Source: Myxococcales bacterium 68-20
Lineage (GTDB): Bacteria; Myxococcota_A; Polyangia; Polyangiales; Polyangiaceae
Direction of reading: 5' to 3'
Assembly: GCA_001899635.1 (NCBI GenBank)
Contig: MKVQ01000042.1
Coordinates: 124,001 to 188,000, forward strand
DNA length: 64,000 nt
Shown: piece by piece, positions 31,255 to 39,415 of the stretch
Position numbering within the stretch: the stretch's first letter is position 1
Layout: every line of letters begins with the position of its first letter
The notes under the pieces: generated by a model
The model's input: the letters and a program-made list of their open reading frames with translations, nothing else
Database searches by the model: none
Told to the model about the DNA's origin: nothing
Position numbers and translations under genes: made by a program

Positions 31255-33456
31255 TCAGGTCAGGTGGAGCACGACGAGGGCGAGATCGATCAGCTTGATG
31301 CCGATGAACGGCACGACGATCCCCCCCACGCCGAAGACGAGGAGATTCCGGCGAAGGAGCGCTCCCGCGCCGATGGGGCGGTAGGCGATGCCGCGAAGCG
31401 CGAGCGGGATGAGGAATACGATGACGAGCGCGTTGAAAATGACGGCGCTCAGGATCGCGCTCGCCGGCGTCGCCAGGTGCATGACGTTGAGCGCGTCGAG
31501 CCTCGGATAGGTGACGGCGAAGGCCGCCGGGATGATCGCAAAGTACTTCGCGATGTCGTTGGCGATGCTGAAGGTCGTGAGCGCACCGCGCGTCATGAGC
31601 ATCTGCTTTCCGATCTCGACGATCTCGATCAGCTTCGTCGGGTTCGAGTCGAGATCGACCATGTTGCCGGCCTCTTTGGCCGCCTGTGTCCCGGAGCTCA
31701 TCGCGACGGCCACGTCGGCCTGCGCGAGCGCGGGCGCGTCGTTGGTGCCGTCGCCGGTCATCGCGACGAGCCGGCCGCCGCTCTGCTGCTCGCGGATCAG
31801 CTTCAGCTTCGCTTCGGGGGTGGCCTCGGCAAGGTAGTCGTCGACCCCGGCCTCCGCGGCGATGGCAGCAGCGGTGAGCGGGTTGTCGCCCGTGATCATC
31901 ACCGTCTTGATCCCCATCCGCCGGAGCTCCGCGAAGCGCTCCTTGATGCCGCCCTTGACGATGTCCTTCAGCGCGACGACCCCGAGGACGCGCACCGCGC
32001 CCGATGCCGTCGGTGCGGGGGCCTCGACGACGACGAGCGGCGTACCGCCCTTCTTCGCGACCGCGCTCACGGTGGCCCGCACGGCCTCGGGGAACGTGCC
32101 GCCCCTGCCCTGGACGAACGCCTCCATCGCGTCCGACGAGCCCTTGCGAAGCTGGCGGTCGTCGACGTTCACACCGCTCATGCGCGTCTGCGCCGTGAAG
32201 GGAACGAACACGGCGCCGAGGTCGCGGATGCTCCGCTCCCGGATGGCGAACTTCTCCTTCGCCAGCACCACGATGCTGCGCCCCTCGGGGGTCTCGTCCG
32301 CCAGCGAGGCGAGCTGAGCGGCGTCGGCGAGCTCGAGGTCACCGATGCCGGGAGCCGGATGGAATGCAGCGGCCTGGCGGTTACCGAGCGTGATCGTGCC
32401 GGTCTTGTCGAGGAGGAGGACGTCGACGTCGCCCGCGGCCTCGACCGCGCGGCCGGACGTGGCGATGACGTTCGCCTGGATCATGCGGTCCATGCCGGCG
32501 ATGCCGATGGCGGACAAGAGGCCGCCAATCGTGGTCGGGATCAGGCAGACGAGGAGCGCGACGAGGACCGTCATCCCTACGGGCTGACCGGAGCCCGCCG
32601 CCTTCACGCTGAAGATCGAGAATGGGAGGAGCGTCGTCGTCGCGAGGAGGAAGACGACCGTGAGCGCGGCGAGCAGGATGTCGAGCGCGATCTCGTTCGG
32701 TGTCTTCTGGCGCTTGGCGCCCTCGACCATGGCGATCATCCGGTCGAGGAACGTCTGGCCTGGGTCCGCGGCGACCTTCACGACGAGCCAGTCCGAGAGG
32801 ATGCGCGTCCCCGCGACGACCGCGCTGCGATCGCCGCCGGCCTCGCGGATGACGGGCGCGCTCTCGCCCGTGATCGCGGCCTCGTTCACGGAAGCGACGC
32901 CCTCGATGACCTCGCCGTCGCACGGGATGTCGTCGCCAGCCTCGATGAGCACGATGTCCCCTTTGCGGAGGAGCGACGACGAGACGACCTCGACCGGCGC
33001 ATCACGCGCCGCCTCGGCGAGCTTCTTCGCCGGCGTGTCCCTCCGCGCCTGGCGGAGCGAGTCGGCCTGCGCCTTGCCGCGCCCCTCGGCCATCGCCTCG
33101 GCGAAGTTCGCGAAGAGGACGGTGAACCAGAGCCAGAGCGACACCCCGAGGATGAAGCCCGCCGGCGCCTCGCCCTCCCCGACGAGCGCGTCGACGAAGA
33201 GGAGCGTCGTGAGGATGCTCCCGACCTCGACGACGAACATCACCGGATTCCGGATCTGGTGTCGTGGGTCGAGCTTCTTGAACGAGTCGGCGATCGCTCG
33301 TCTCACGATCGGCCACTCGAACAGCTTTCGCTCGGACTGCTTGCGAGGCGGCCGTGCGACCGGCGGAAGCAGCGGCGCGAGCCTTGGCTGCGAGGTCGAA
33401 GCGGGCGAGTCGTCTGCCGTCGGTTCGGCAACGGGAGCGTGCGCCTTGCGGCTCAT
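31255..33456 (-). CDS. kdpB: Potassium-transporting P-type ATPase KdpB subunit
   Basis: This is the energising P-type ATPase of the high-affinity potassium pump, about 733 aa. It has TGESAPV (dephosphorylation loop), [12 protein letters not shown] (phosphorylated Asp), [10 protein letters not shown] and [21 protein letters not shown] (hinge), plus the expected membrane spans. I use the ATG at 33456, which has an AAGGAG box; an ATG eight codons upstream at 33480, one base after the kdpA stop, lacks a good box. The N-terminal extension of about 45 residues rich in Pro and Ala is longer than in Escherichia coli. Confidence 0.97.
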   Translation of the reverse strand: MSRKAHAPVAEPTADDSPASTSQPRLAPLLPPVARPPRKQSERKLFEWPIVRRAIADSFKKLDPRHQIRNPVMFVVEVGSILTTLLFVDALVGEGEAPAGFILGVSLWLWFTVLFANFAEAMAEGRGKAQADSLRQARRDTPAKKLAEAARDAPVEVVSSSLLRKGDIVLIEAGDDIPCDGEVIEGVASVNEAAITGESAPVIREAGGDRSAVVAGTRILSDWLVVKVAADPGQTFLDRMIAMVEGAKRQKTPNEIALDILLAALTVVFLLATTTLLPFSIFSVKAAGSGQPVGMTVLVALLVCLIPTTIGGLLSAIGIAGMDRMIQANVIATSGRAVEAAGDVDVLLLDKTGTITLGNRQAAAFHPAPGIGDLELADAAQLASLADETPEGRSIVVLAKEKFAIRERSIRDLGAVFVPFTAQTRMSGVNVDDRQLRKGSSDAMEAFVQGRGGTFPEAVRATVSAVAKKGGTPLVVVEAPAPTASGAVRVLGVVALKDIVKGGIKERFAELRRMGIKTVMITGDNPLTAAAIAAEAGVDDYLAEATPEAKLKLIREQQSGGRLVAMTGDGTNDAPALAQADVAVAMSSGTQAAKEAGNMVDLDSNPTKLIEIVEIGKQMLMTRGALTTFSIANDIAKYFAIIPAAFAVTYPRLDALNVMHLATPASAILSAVIFNALVIVFLIPLALRGIAYRPIGAGALLRRNLLVFGVGGIVVPFIGIKLIDLALVVLHLT

Positions 33457-33481
33457 GGAGGTCTCCTTCGAGTGAGCCATG

Positions 33482-35227
33482 TCAGGACCCGTGAGCCATC
33501 AGGTGCTCGACGATCGGGCCGAGCGCGAGGGCGGGGATGAAGGTCAGAGCACCGACGACGATGATCACGCCGACGAGCATCACGACGAAGAGCGGGTCAT
33601 GCGTCGAGAGCGTTCCGCTCGATCGGGGTACGGACTTCTTCTTCACGAGCGAGCCCGCGATCGCGAGCACCGGCACGATCAGCCAGTAGCGCGCTCCGAA
33701 CATGCAGATGGCGCCGAGCGTGTCGTAGAAGGGCGTGTTCGCCGTGAGACCGGCGAAGGCGCTCCCGTTGTTGTTCGCCTGCGAGGAGAAGGCATAGAGG
33801 ATCTCGCTGAACCCGTGGGCGGAGGGGTTCGCGACGCCACGCTGGCCGGCGTCGGTCACGCAAGCGATCGCGGTCGCGACTAGGACGAGCGCGGGAGGAA
33901 CGAGGATGACGAGCGACGCCATCTTCATCTCGTACGCCTCGATCTTCTTACCCAGGTATTCGGGGGTGCGCCCGACCATCAGGCCGGCGATGAAGACCGC
34001 GACGATGGCGAAGACGAGGATGCCGTAGAGCCCGGACCCGGCACCGCCGAAGATGACCTCGCCGAGCTGCATCAGCCACATGGGGACGAGACCGCCGAGC
34101 GGAGTGAACGAGTCGTGCATCGCGTTCACGGAGCCGTTCGAGGCGGCGGTGGTCGCCGTGGCCCAGAGCGCGGAGTTCGTGATCCCGAAGCGGACCTCCT
34201 TCCCTTCCATGTTGCCGCCGGAATGGATCGCGCTCGCCGCCTGGTCGATCGGGAGGCCGGCCAGCGCAGGGTTGCCCGCTTGCTCCTGGGTCACGCAGAG
34301 CCAGAGCAGCGGAAGGAAGATCACGAACATCGCGGCGAGCAGGGCCCAGCCCTGCCGCGTGTCGCCGATCATCTTTCCGAACGTGTAACAGAGCGCCGCC
34401 GGGATGATGAGGAGCGAGAACATCTCGACGAAGTTCGAGAGCGGCGTCGGGTTCTCGAAGGGATGAGCCGAGTTGACGTTGAAGAAGCCGCCACCGTTCG
34501 TCCCGAGCTGCTTGATGATGATCTGGGAGGCCGCCGGCCCGACGCCGAACACCTGCTGGGTGACGGTGTTTCCGGCCGGGTCCTTCACCGCCTCGACGAG
34601 CGCGCCACTCGCGAACGGACCGAAGGTCTGCACGACGCCCTGCGACACGAGGAAGATCGCACCGACGATCGCGAGCGGCAGCAGGATGTAGAGCGTCGTC
34701 CGCGTCAGGTCGACCCAGAAGCTCCCAAGGGTCGACGCGCTCTTTCGCGAGAAGCCACGCACGAGCGCGATCAAGATCGCCATACCCGTCGCTGCAGAGA
34801 CGAAGTTCTGCACCGTGAGACCGATCATCTGCGTGAGGTAGCTGAGCGTCGTCTCGCCCCCGTAGCTCTGCCAGTTCGTGTTCGAGGCGAAGCTGACGGC
34901 GGTGTTGAAGGCGACGTCGGGAGCGACCGCTCCGAGGCCGGCGGGATTCAGCGGCAGCGATCCCTGCACGCGCGCGAGCAGGTAGACGAAGAGGAGCCCG
35001 GCGATGTTGAACGCCATCGCGGCGAGGGCGTACGTTTTCCAGGTCATCTCCTCGCCCGGATCGACGCGGACGACGCGGTAGACGAGCCGCTCGAGCGGCC
35101 CGAGCACACGCATCGCGAAGCGCGCTTCGCCCTCGTAGACGCGCGCCATGTAGCCGCCGAGCGGCTTCACCAGAAGGGCGAGCAGAGCGCAGTACAGCGC
35201 GATCTGGAGGAGGGCATTCGTGGTCAC
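33482..35227 (-). CDS. kdpA: Potassium-transporting ATPase KdpA subunit
   Basis: The 581-aa channel-like subunit resembles potassium channels of the MPM superfamily. It has ten or so membrane spans and the selectivity-filter-like segments [56 protein letters not shown] and [12 protein letters not shown], each with the Gly/Asn pattern of the four filter loops. It starts with GTG overlapping the kdpF stop (GTGA). Together with KdpB, KdpC and KdpF it pumps potassium into the cell at micromolar external levels. Confidence 0.97.
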   Translation of the reverse strand: MTTNALLQIALYCALLALLVKPLGGYMARVYEGEARFAMRVLGPLERLVYRVVRVDPGEEMTWKTYALAAMAFNIAGLLFVYLLARVQGSLPLNPAGLGAVAPDVAFNTAVSFASNTNWQSYGGETTLSYLTQMIGLTVQNFVSAATGMAILIALVRGFSRKSASTLGSFWVDLTRTTLYILLPLAIVGAIFLVSQGVVQTFGPFASGALVEAVKDPAGNTVTQQVFGVGPAASQIIIKQLGTNGGGFFNVNSAHPFENPTPLSNFVEMFSLLIIPAALCYTFGKMIGDTRQGWALLAAMFVIFLPLLWLCVTQEQAGNPALAGLPIDQAASAIHSGGNMEGKEVRFGITNSALWATATTAASNGSVNAMHDSFTPLGGLVPMWLMQLGEVIFGGAGSGLYGILVFAIVAVFIAGLMVGRTPEYLGKKIEAYEMKMASLVILVPPALVLVATAIACVTDAGQRGVANPSAHGFSEILYAFSSQANNNGSAFAGLTANTPFYDTLGAICMFGARYWLIVPVLAIAGSLVKKKSVPRSSGTLSTHDPLFVVMLVGVIIVVGALTFIPALALGPIVEHLMAHGS

Positions 35228-35316
35228 GAGAACCTCTCCGGCTTCAGCATCGCGAACACGAGATAGAACAGGAGGCCGACCGCCACGGCGGCCCCCACGG
35301 CATGGAAGATGGGCAT
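35224..35316 (-). CDS. kdpF: KdpF small membrane subunit
   Basis: A 30-codon gene too short for most gene callers. It encodes one hydrophobic helix ([18 protein letters not shown]) followed by KPERF, the usual C-terminal signature of KdpF (xx-L-L-x-P-E-x-F). Its stop overlaps the kdpA GTG start, and it lies directly after a second tiny gene. KdpF is a lipid-like stabiliser of the Kdp complex. Confidence 0.88.
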   Translation of the reverse strand: MPIFHAVGAAVAVGLLFYLVFAMLKPERFS

Positions 35317-35320
35317 GACG

Positions 35321-35410
35321 TCACTCCGGCCGGACCGAGTCGCAGAGGCGAATCAGACCGAGCGTCAGGGCGAAGAGAACGAGAGCCAGACCGACGAAGA
35401 CGATGTCCAC
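35321..35410 (-). CDS. 29-aa membrane peptide encoded before kdpF
   Basis: A GTG-started 29-codon frame with a GAGG box 8 nt upstream encodes one helix (DIVFVGLALVLFALTLGLIR) followed by LCDSVRPE. Similar tiny proteins with a C-D-x-x motif after a single span appear just upstream of kdpF in other bacteria, as far as I recall. It starts 65-90 nt downstream of a candidate KdpE box and is the first gene of the kdp operon. Confidence 0.7.
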   Translation of the reverse strand: MDIVFVGLALVLFALTLGLIRLCDSVRPE

Positions 35411-35474
35411 GGTGCACCTCGCACGTCGCAGCGCTTCTCCAGCGCCGCGCTTCCGTGAACCTAGCGAGAGCGGG

Positions 35475-35491
35475 ATCAGGGTTCCGTTAAG
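35475..35491 (-). promoter_or_regulatory. Candidate KdpE box upstream of the kdpFABC operon
   Basis: ATCAGGGTTCCGTTAAG lies 65 nt before the 29-codon gene. It resembles three other sequences next to potassium-related genes in this window (37288, 42501, 42569); the shared pattern is ATCARGRTNYCGT followed by an A-rich triplet. Assignment to KdpE is inference from gene context. Confidence 0.5.
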
Positions 35492-35536
35492 GCTGCGTCA
35501 GTGAGATCGCAGCGAGCATCGTGCAGCGGACGTGCC

Positions 35537-36871
35537 TCAGAACCACGCCGTCGCGCCGAGGAGGAGCGTGTCCTGCGTCCTCGCATTCGGGATGTACGAA
35601 GCCGCGGCGCTGCCGTCGCCCCGTACGTTGCGGCCGAAGAACAGCGGCGCACCGGCCATATCGTGGCGGTACTCGAGGCGCACCGACAGGTTGTCGTGGG
35701 GCCGCACGTCGACCGTGCCGGCCACCGAGCTCACCCATTCGACGCCACCCCAGAAGAGCGGCGAGCTCGATCGACCTCGCCCATCCGTGGCGAGGTGCTC
35801 GTGGAAGCGGTCGCCTCGAACCGCCAGGTAGAGGCGGTCACTCGACGAGACTGCAAAGCGCTCGAAGAGGGCGAGCGGCTTCATGCGCGCATACACCGCG
35901 CCGGCGGTCCATCGCGCCGTTCCGATGCGGTTCGGCTCCCAGCCGTGATTGCCCTGCGCCATCACCGAGAGCCAGGTCGTGGCGTGATACTGCGCCGAGA
36001 GATCGAAGTCGTGACGCCACCACGGGCCCTCGGGGCGTGATGCCGCCGGCCGCTCGACGCCGCCGAAGTAGAGCGCCTGCACGACGAGCTTCTGCGGGAT
36101 CTTGTAGGTCAGGTTCGTCTGGACGCTCTTCTCTTCGTTGTTGTCGACGACGCTGTTCCATCCGTTGAACACGGCAAACGTGCTCGACAGCTCGTCGGTC
36201 CACTCGTACGTGGCGCGAAGACCTGCGTGGTAGAACGGGAGCCCGAAGAAGAGGTTCGACCGCGAGTAGTTCCAGTTGTCCTTCACGGCGAACGCCTCGA
36301 TCCCGATCGGTGACGGGACGAGACCGATCTGGAGGAGCAATCCTCGACCGACCGGCGCCTTCCACGCGATGTTCGCCTCCTGGAGGTACTTCCAGAGCTC
36401 GGGTCCGGACGCATTCGCACCGCCGGTGCCGGCGAGCGCCGGCTCGCCCAGGTAGTAGGTGCTCGGCGTGGAGCCGTATTGGAGGACGATGCGAGCGCTG
36501 ACCGGACCGGACTCCGCGCTCGCGCCGAGAACGGCGTTCGCGAGGGTGAAGGTGTTGTGACGGTTGTCGAAGCCGCGGAAGTTCGTGATGCCGTTCGACG
36601 GACGGTTGAGGTTGTACGCGTAGTGGGCTTCAACGTACCCGAGCGGAGTCACTCGGTACGCCGGCTCCGCAGGCGCGGGCGCAGGCGCAGGCGCGAGGGC
36701 CAGAGCGGGCGCGGGCGCCAGAGCGGGCGCCAGAGCGGGCGCGGGCGCGGCGGGGGTTGCTGGCGTGGGCTCCGCGTCCTCCGGCGGCGTGGCCTGGGCG
36801 CGAGCGACGCGCGGCGCGAGGAGCGCCGACGTGCAGAGCAGCGCGGCTACCGAGATGGAGAGCGGCTTCAT
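35537..36871 (-). CDS. BBP2/OmpL-like beta-barrel porin
   Basis: The 444-aa product has a signal peptide ending ARA-Q, an Ala/Pro-rich linker of about 35 residues (PALAPALAPAPALALAPAP) and a C-terminal beta-barrel with many alternating strands ending in LLLGATAWF, where a terminal aromatic is typical of outer-membrane proteins. VTPLGYVEAHYAYNLNRPSN and NTFTLANAVLGASAE match the putative porin-2 (BBP2) family. The ATG at 36871 has an AAGGAG box. It sits between the kdp operon and a small membrane protein, which is consistent with a role in ion passage across the outer membrane; that is inference. Confidence 0.8.
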   Translation of the reverse strand: MKPLSISVAALLCTSALLAPRVARAQATPPEDAEPTPATPAAPAPALAPALAPAPALALAPAPAPAPAEPAYRVTPLGYVEAHYAYNLNRPSNGITNFRGFDNRHNTFTLANAVLGASAESGPVSARIVLQYGSTPSTYYLGEPALAGTGGANASGPELWKYLQEANIAWKAPVGRGLLLQIGLVPSPIGIEAFAVKDNWNYSRSNLFFGLPFYHAGLRATYEWTDELSSTFAVFNGWNSVVDNNEEKSVQTNLTYKIPQKLVVQALYFGGVERPAASRPEGPWWRHDFDLSAQYHATTWLSVMAQGNHGWEPNRIGTARWTAGAVYARMKPLALFERFAVSSSDRLYLAVRGDRFHEHLATDGRGRSSSPLFWGGVEWVSSVAGTVDVRPHDNLSVRLEYRHDMAGAPLFFGRNVRGDGSAAASYIPNARTQDTLLLGATAWF

Positions 36872-36912
36872 CGTGGACTCCTTGGTCCGGCGTGTGCGCG
36901 AGGGCAAGAGCT

Positions 36913-37173
36913 TCACGGGAGGGTCGATCGATCGGGGTGAGAGCCTGAACGGCAGGCGCGCGGATGCGACAAGCCCTCTTCGGCGATACGGGCATCCGCC
37001 CGTTCGGCGAGCTCCGCTCTCGCGACGAAGAAGAGGACCGTGAGCCCGAGCGAGAGCTCGACCGAACATTGCCGGCCGACGATGCCCACGAGCACGCCGA
37101 GGGCGCCGACGAGCACGAGGACGATCGCGACGAGGCGATCGTCTCCACCGGAGAGGCGCGCGCTCCGCTCCAT
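36913..37173 (-). CDS. Small membrane protein 1 of the potassium island
   Basis: This 86-aa protein has two membrane spans (LVAIVLVLVGALGVLVGIVG and LSLGLTVLFFVARA) and a charged tail. It is similar in order and spacing to the protein at 42133-42477 (LLAIVLFVAGLIGVVIGAV, then a TELTLGAILAALG segment), so the two are paralogues. The ATG at 37173 is chosen; an in-frame GTG at 37221 is possible. It lies 41 nt upstream of the porin and downstream of a candidate KdpE box. The function is unknown. Confidence 0.6.
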   Translation of the reverse strand: MERSARLSGGDDRLVAIVLVLVGALGVLVGIVGRQCSVELSLGLTVLFFVARAELAERADARIAEEGLSHPRACRSGSHPDRSTLP

Positions 37174-37287
37174 GCTCGGCGCGCGACGCGTCGCGGGGCT
37201 TCGGTACGGGTGCCAGGCCACGCGTCGAAGCTACTGCCCTCGGGATCAAGGAACCGCAAAGCCGCGCTCGCTCGACCTCTGGAAAGA

Positions 37288-37304
37288 ATCAGGATGTCGT
37301 CGAA
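37288..37304 (-). promoter_or_regulatory. Candidate KdpE box upstream of the small membrane protein/porin genes
   Basis: ATCAGGATGTCGTCGAA is the weakest of four related sites. It differs from the 42569 site at four to five positions, mainly at the end. It lies 67-115 nt upstream of the small membrane protein gene depending on the start chosen. Confidence 0.35.
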
Positions 37305-37336
37305 CGCTCCTCATCGGCCGATTCCCTCCGCGGTCC

Positions 37337-37376
37337 GATGCTCACTCCTCCGTCTTCAAGCGGCATCCCCAGCCCG
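37337..37376 (-). pseudogene. Duplicated 3-prime end of kdpE
   Basis: About 40 bp repeat the 3-prime end of kdpE at 38705-38744. The core of 24 nt (37340-37363 and 38708-38731) is identical and encodes RLKTEE plus the TGA stop; the flanks are diverged (TGWGCRLKTEE here against PGVGYRLKTEE in kdpE). The copy is in the same orientation as kdpE, so the lipoprotein gene at 37443-38678 is bracketed by direct repeats. This resembles an insertion into the end of a gene that replaced the end and left the old one behind, but no integrase is present. Confidence 0.65.
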
Positions 37377-37442
37377 TGATGCTCGCGGGCCAATCGGCAC
37401 TTCAGAGCGTAGGGAGGACCAACTCGCGCTAGCCTTTGCCGA

Positions 37443-38678
37443 ATGTCGCGACTCGGCCGAACCCTCGTCGTATCCCTCAATGCTTGCATCGCGTTTTCGC
37501 TCGCGTGCACCGGAGACGATCCCGTCTTCTCGCCCTCGCAGCCGGCGGATGACGGTGGGGTGTCCACGGTGGATGCGAACGTGAGCTCTGGCGGCGAGGC
37601 AGGCGCAGACGCCGCGGCACCTGTGTGCCAGGAGCCGCTCGCCGACTGCAATGATGACGGCGTTTGTGACACGTCGCTCGACGTCGATCCGAAGCACTGT
37701 GGACGCTGCAACCACGATTGCGGTCCCGGCAGCGCGTGCGTCGGAAGGAAATGTCAGCCAGTGACGCTGATGGACAACCTCACCGGTGCAGTGTCGCTCG
37801 CCGTGAACCAGACTGCGCTCGTCGTGCTCGCGGACGGGGGACCGAAGGTCTGCGCGAAGACCGGGTGTAATGGTGTGTCAGGGACCAGCCTGGCGACCCA
37901 GGAGCTCGTCGCCAATGGCCCGCATGCCGTCTACATCAACGAACAAGATGCGTTCTGGCTCGGGCGGACCACTGCCGGAGCCCGCTACGAGCTTCGCCGG
38001 TGTGCGATCGCGGGCTGTGGGCTCTCGCCGTCCGTCATCGACGACGAACAGCTGGGTGCCGAGCTTCGGGGCGAGGGCAACCGCCTCTTGCGCTACGATC
38101 CCACGGGCGAGCTTTCGGCCATCTTCATCGACGGCAGCTCGCCGAAGGCATACTTCCCGCTCGCTACCAGACCGTCGTCCTCGCGGTTCGTCGTCGGCGG
38201 CGGCAAGATGGCGTTCAGCTGTCTCGACGGCTCGACCAGCGAGAACCGTGGCGTGTGGTTCGGCGCCTTCGCGAACGCCTCACCCACGAGGCTAATGAAC
38301 GACGGACACGTCGTCGCGATGCACGGCGGGGTAGTCTACGCTTCGCGTCCCGTCGACGGCACCCACGAGGCGATCCATGCCTGCGCGGCCGGCGGCTGTG
38401 GCGGCGTCGGCGCGAACGTCGGCGGGACCGGGCCGGGTGCGGGGACAGGAACGATCACCGACATGACGGCTGACGCGTCCGGGCTCTACTGGTTGGAGAA
38501 CCTCGGTTCCGCGGGTAGGGTGATGTTCTGCGGGCTCCCAGACTGCCCCGACGGACCAAAACCGCTCGCGGTCTCCCAGGACAAGCCTACGTCGATCACC
38601 ACGGATGCGAGCTTCGTGTACTGGGTGAACGCGGGCTCCGGTCCCTCGAACGGCGCCGCGCTTCGCGTGGCGAAGTGA
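37443..38678 (+). CDS. Propeller-type secreted lipoprotein
   Basis: The 411-aa product has a signal peptide with lipobox SLAC and a linker with DDGG and GGEAGADAAAP. A Cys-rich module (CNDDGVCDTS, HCGRCNHDCGPG) resembles one NCG repeat of the cassette proteins. The rest has repeats with paired cysteines and aromatic turns (CAKTGCNG, CAIAGCGL, CAAGGCGG, CGLPDCPDG) followed by strands such as GLYWLENLG and FVYWVNAGSG, a common myxobacterial six-bladed propeller layout. It lies between two copies of the kdpE 3-prime end and is oriented against its neighbours, so it looks inserted. Confidence 0.8.
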   Translation: MSRLGRTLVVSLNACIAFSLACTGDDPVFSPSQPADDGGVSTVDANVSSGGEAGADAAAPVCQEPLADCNDDGVCDTSLDVDPKHCGRCNHDCGPGSACVGRKCQPVTLMDNLTGAVSLAVNQTALVVLADGGPKVCAKTGCNGVSGTSLATQELVANGPHAVYINEQDAFWLGRTTAGARYELRRCAIAGCGLSPSVIDDEQLGAELRGEGNRLLRYDPTGELSAIFIDGSSPKAYFPLATRPSSSRFVVGGGKMAFSCLDGSTSENRGVWFGAFANASPTRLMNDGHVVAMHGGVVYASRPVDGTHEAIHACAAGGCGGVGANVGGTGPGAGTGTITDMTADASGLYWLENLGSAGRVMFCGLPDCPDGPKPLAVSQDKPTSITTDASFVYWVNAGSGPSNGAALRVAK

Positions 38679-38709
38679 TCGCCGTGACCGGTGGAGGGCC
38701 GCGCGACGC

Positions 38710-39411
38710 TCACTCCTCCGTCTTCAAGCGGTAGCCCACGCCCGGCTCGGTCACGAGGTACCGGGGTCGCGTCGGGTCGGCTTCGAGCTTGTGACGGAGC
38801 TGCACCATGTAGACACGTAGGTAGTGGGTCTGCGAGGCATACGCCGCGCCCCAGACCTCCTTCAGCAGCTGCCGGTGCGTGAGCACCTTCCCCGCGTGCT
38901 TCATCAGGTACGCGAACAGCTTGTACTCGTTCGGGGTCAGGTGGACCTCGCGCCCCGACACGACGACGCGACGGCGATCGAGATCGATCCCCAGCTCGCC
39001 GATCTGGAGGAGCGGCTCGGTGCTCTCTTCTTTTGCTCGCGACGAATGACGAATGGCGACGCGAATGCGTGCCAGGAGCTCGCCGGTGCCGAAGGGCTTC
39101 GTGAGATAGTCATCCGCGCCGAGATCGAGCGCGCGGACCTTGTCCTCCTCCTGCCCGCGGGCGCTGATGACGACGATCGGCTTGGCCGACCATTCTCGAA
39201 GCGCCTTCGTGACGTCCATCCCGTCCATGTCGGGGAGGCCGAGATCGAGGAGGACGAGATCCGGGTTGTGCGTACGCGCGAGCTCGATCCCTTCCTTTCC
39301 GCTGGTCGCCTCGAGCGTGCGATAGCCCTCGGCGGTGAGCGAGGCGCGGAGGAACTTCTGCATCTGAGGCTCGTCCTCGATCACGAGGATGCGCATCGGC
39401 ACATAGGTCAT
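38710..39411 (-). CDS. kdpE: Response regulator KdpE
   Basis: The 233-aa OmpR/PhoB-family regulator has a receiver domain (about 6-120: ILVIEDEPQMQKFL, phospho-acceptor in LVLLDLGLPDMDG, then PIVVISARG and the conserved Lys in DYLTKPF) and a winged-helix DNA-binding domain (about 140-230: LTPNEYKLFAYLMKHAGKV, HYLRVYMVQLRHKLE, EPGVGYRL). It starts 4 nt after the kdpD stop. It would be phosphorylated by KdpD and activate the kdp operon. Its last codons are duplicated at 37337-37376. Confidence 0.95.
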   Translation of the reverse strand: MTYVPMRILVIEDEPQMQKFLRASLTAEGYRTLEATSGKEGIELARTHNPDLVLLDLGLPDMDGMDVTKALREWSAKPIVVISARGQEEDKVRALDLGADDYLTKPFGTGELLARIRVAIRHSSRAKEESTEPLLQIGELGIDLDRRRVVVSGREVHLTPNEYKLFAYLMKHAGKVLTHRQLLKEVWGAAYASQTHYLRVYMVQLRHKLEADPTRPRYLVTEPGVGYRLKTEE

Positions 39412-39415
39412 GGGG

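Noticed and set aside
31264-33540. A plus-strand open frame of about 758 codons antisense to kdpB
   Set aside because: kdpB is unambiguous on the minus strand; the antisense frame is Arg/Asp/His-rich without any domain.
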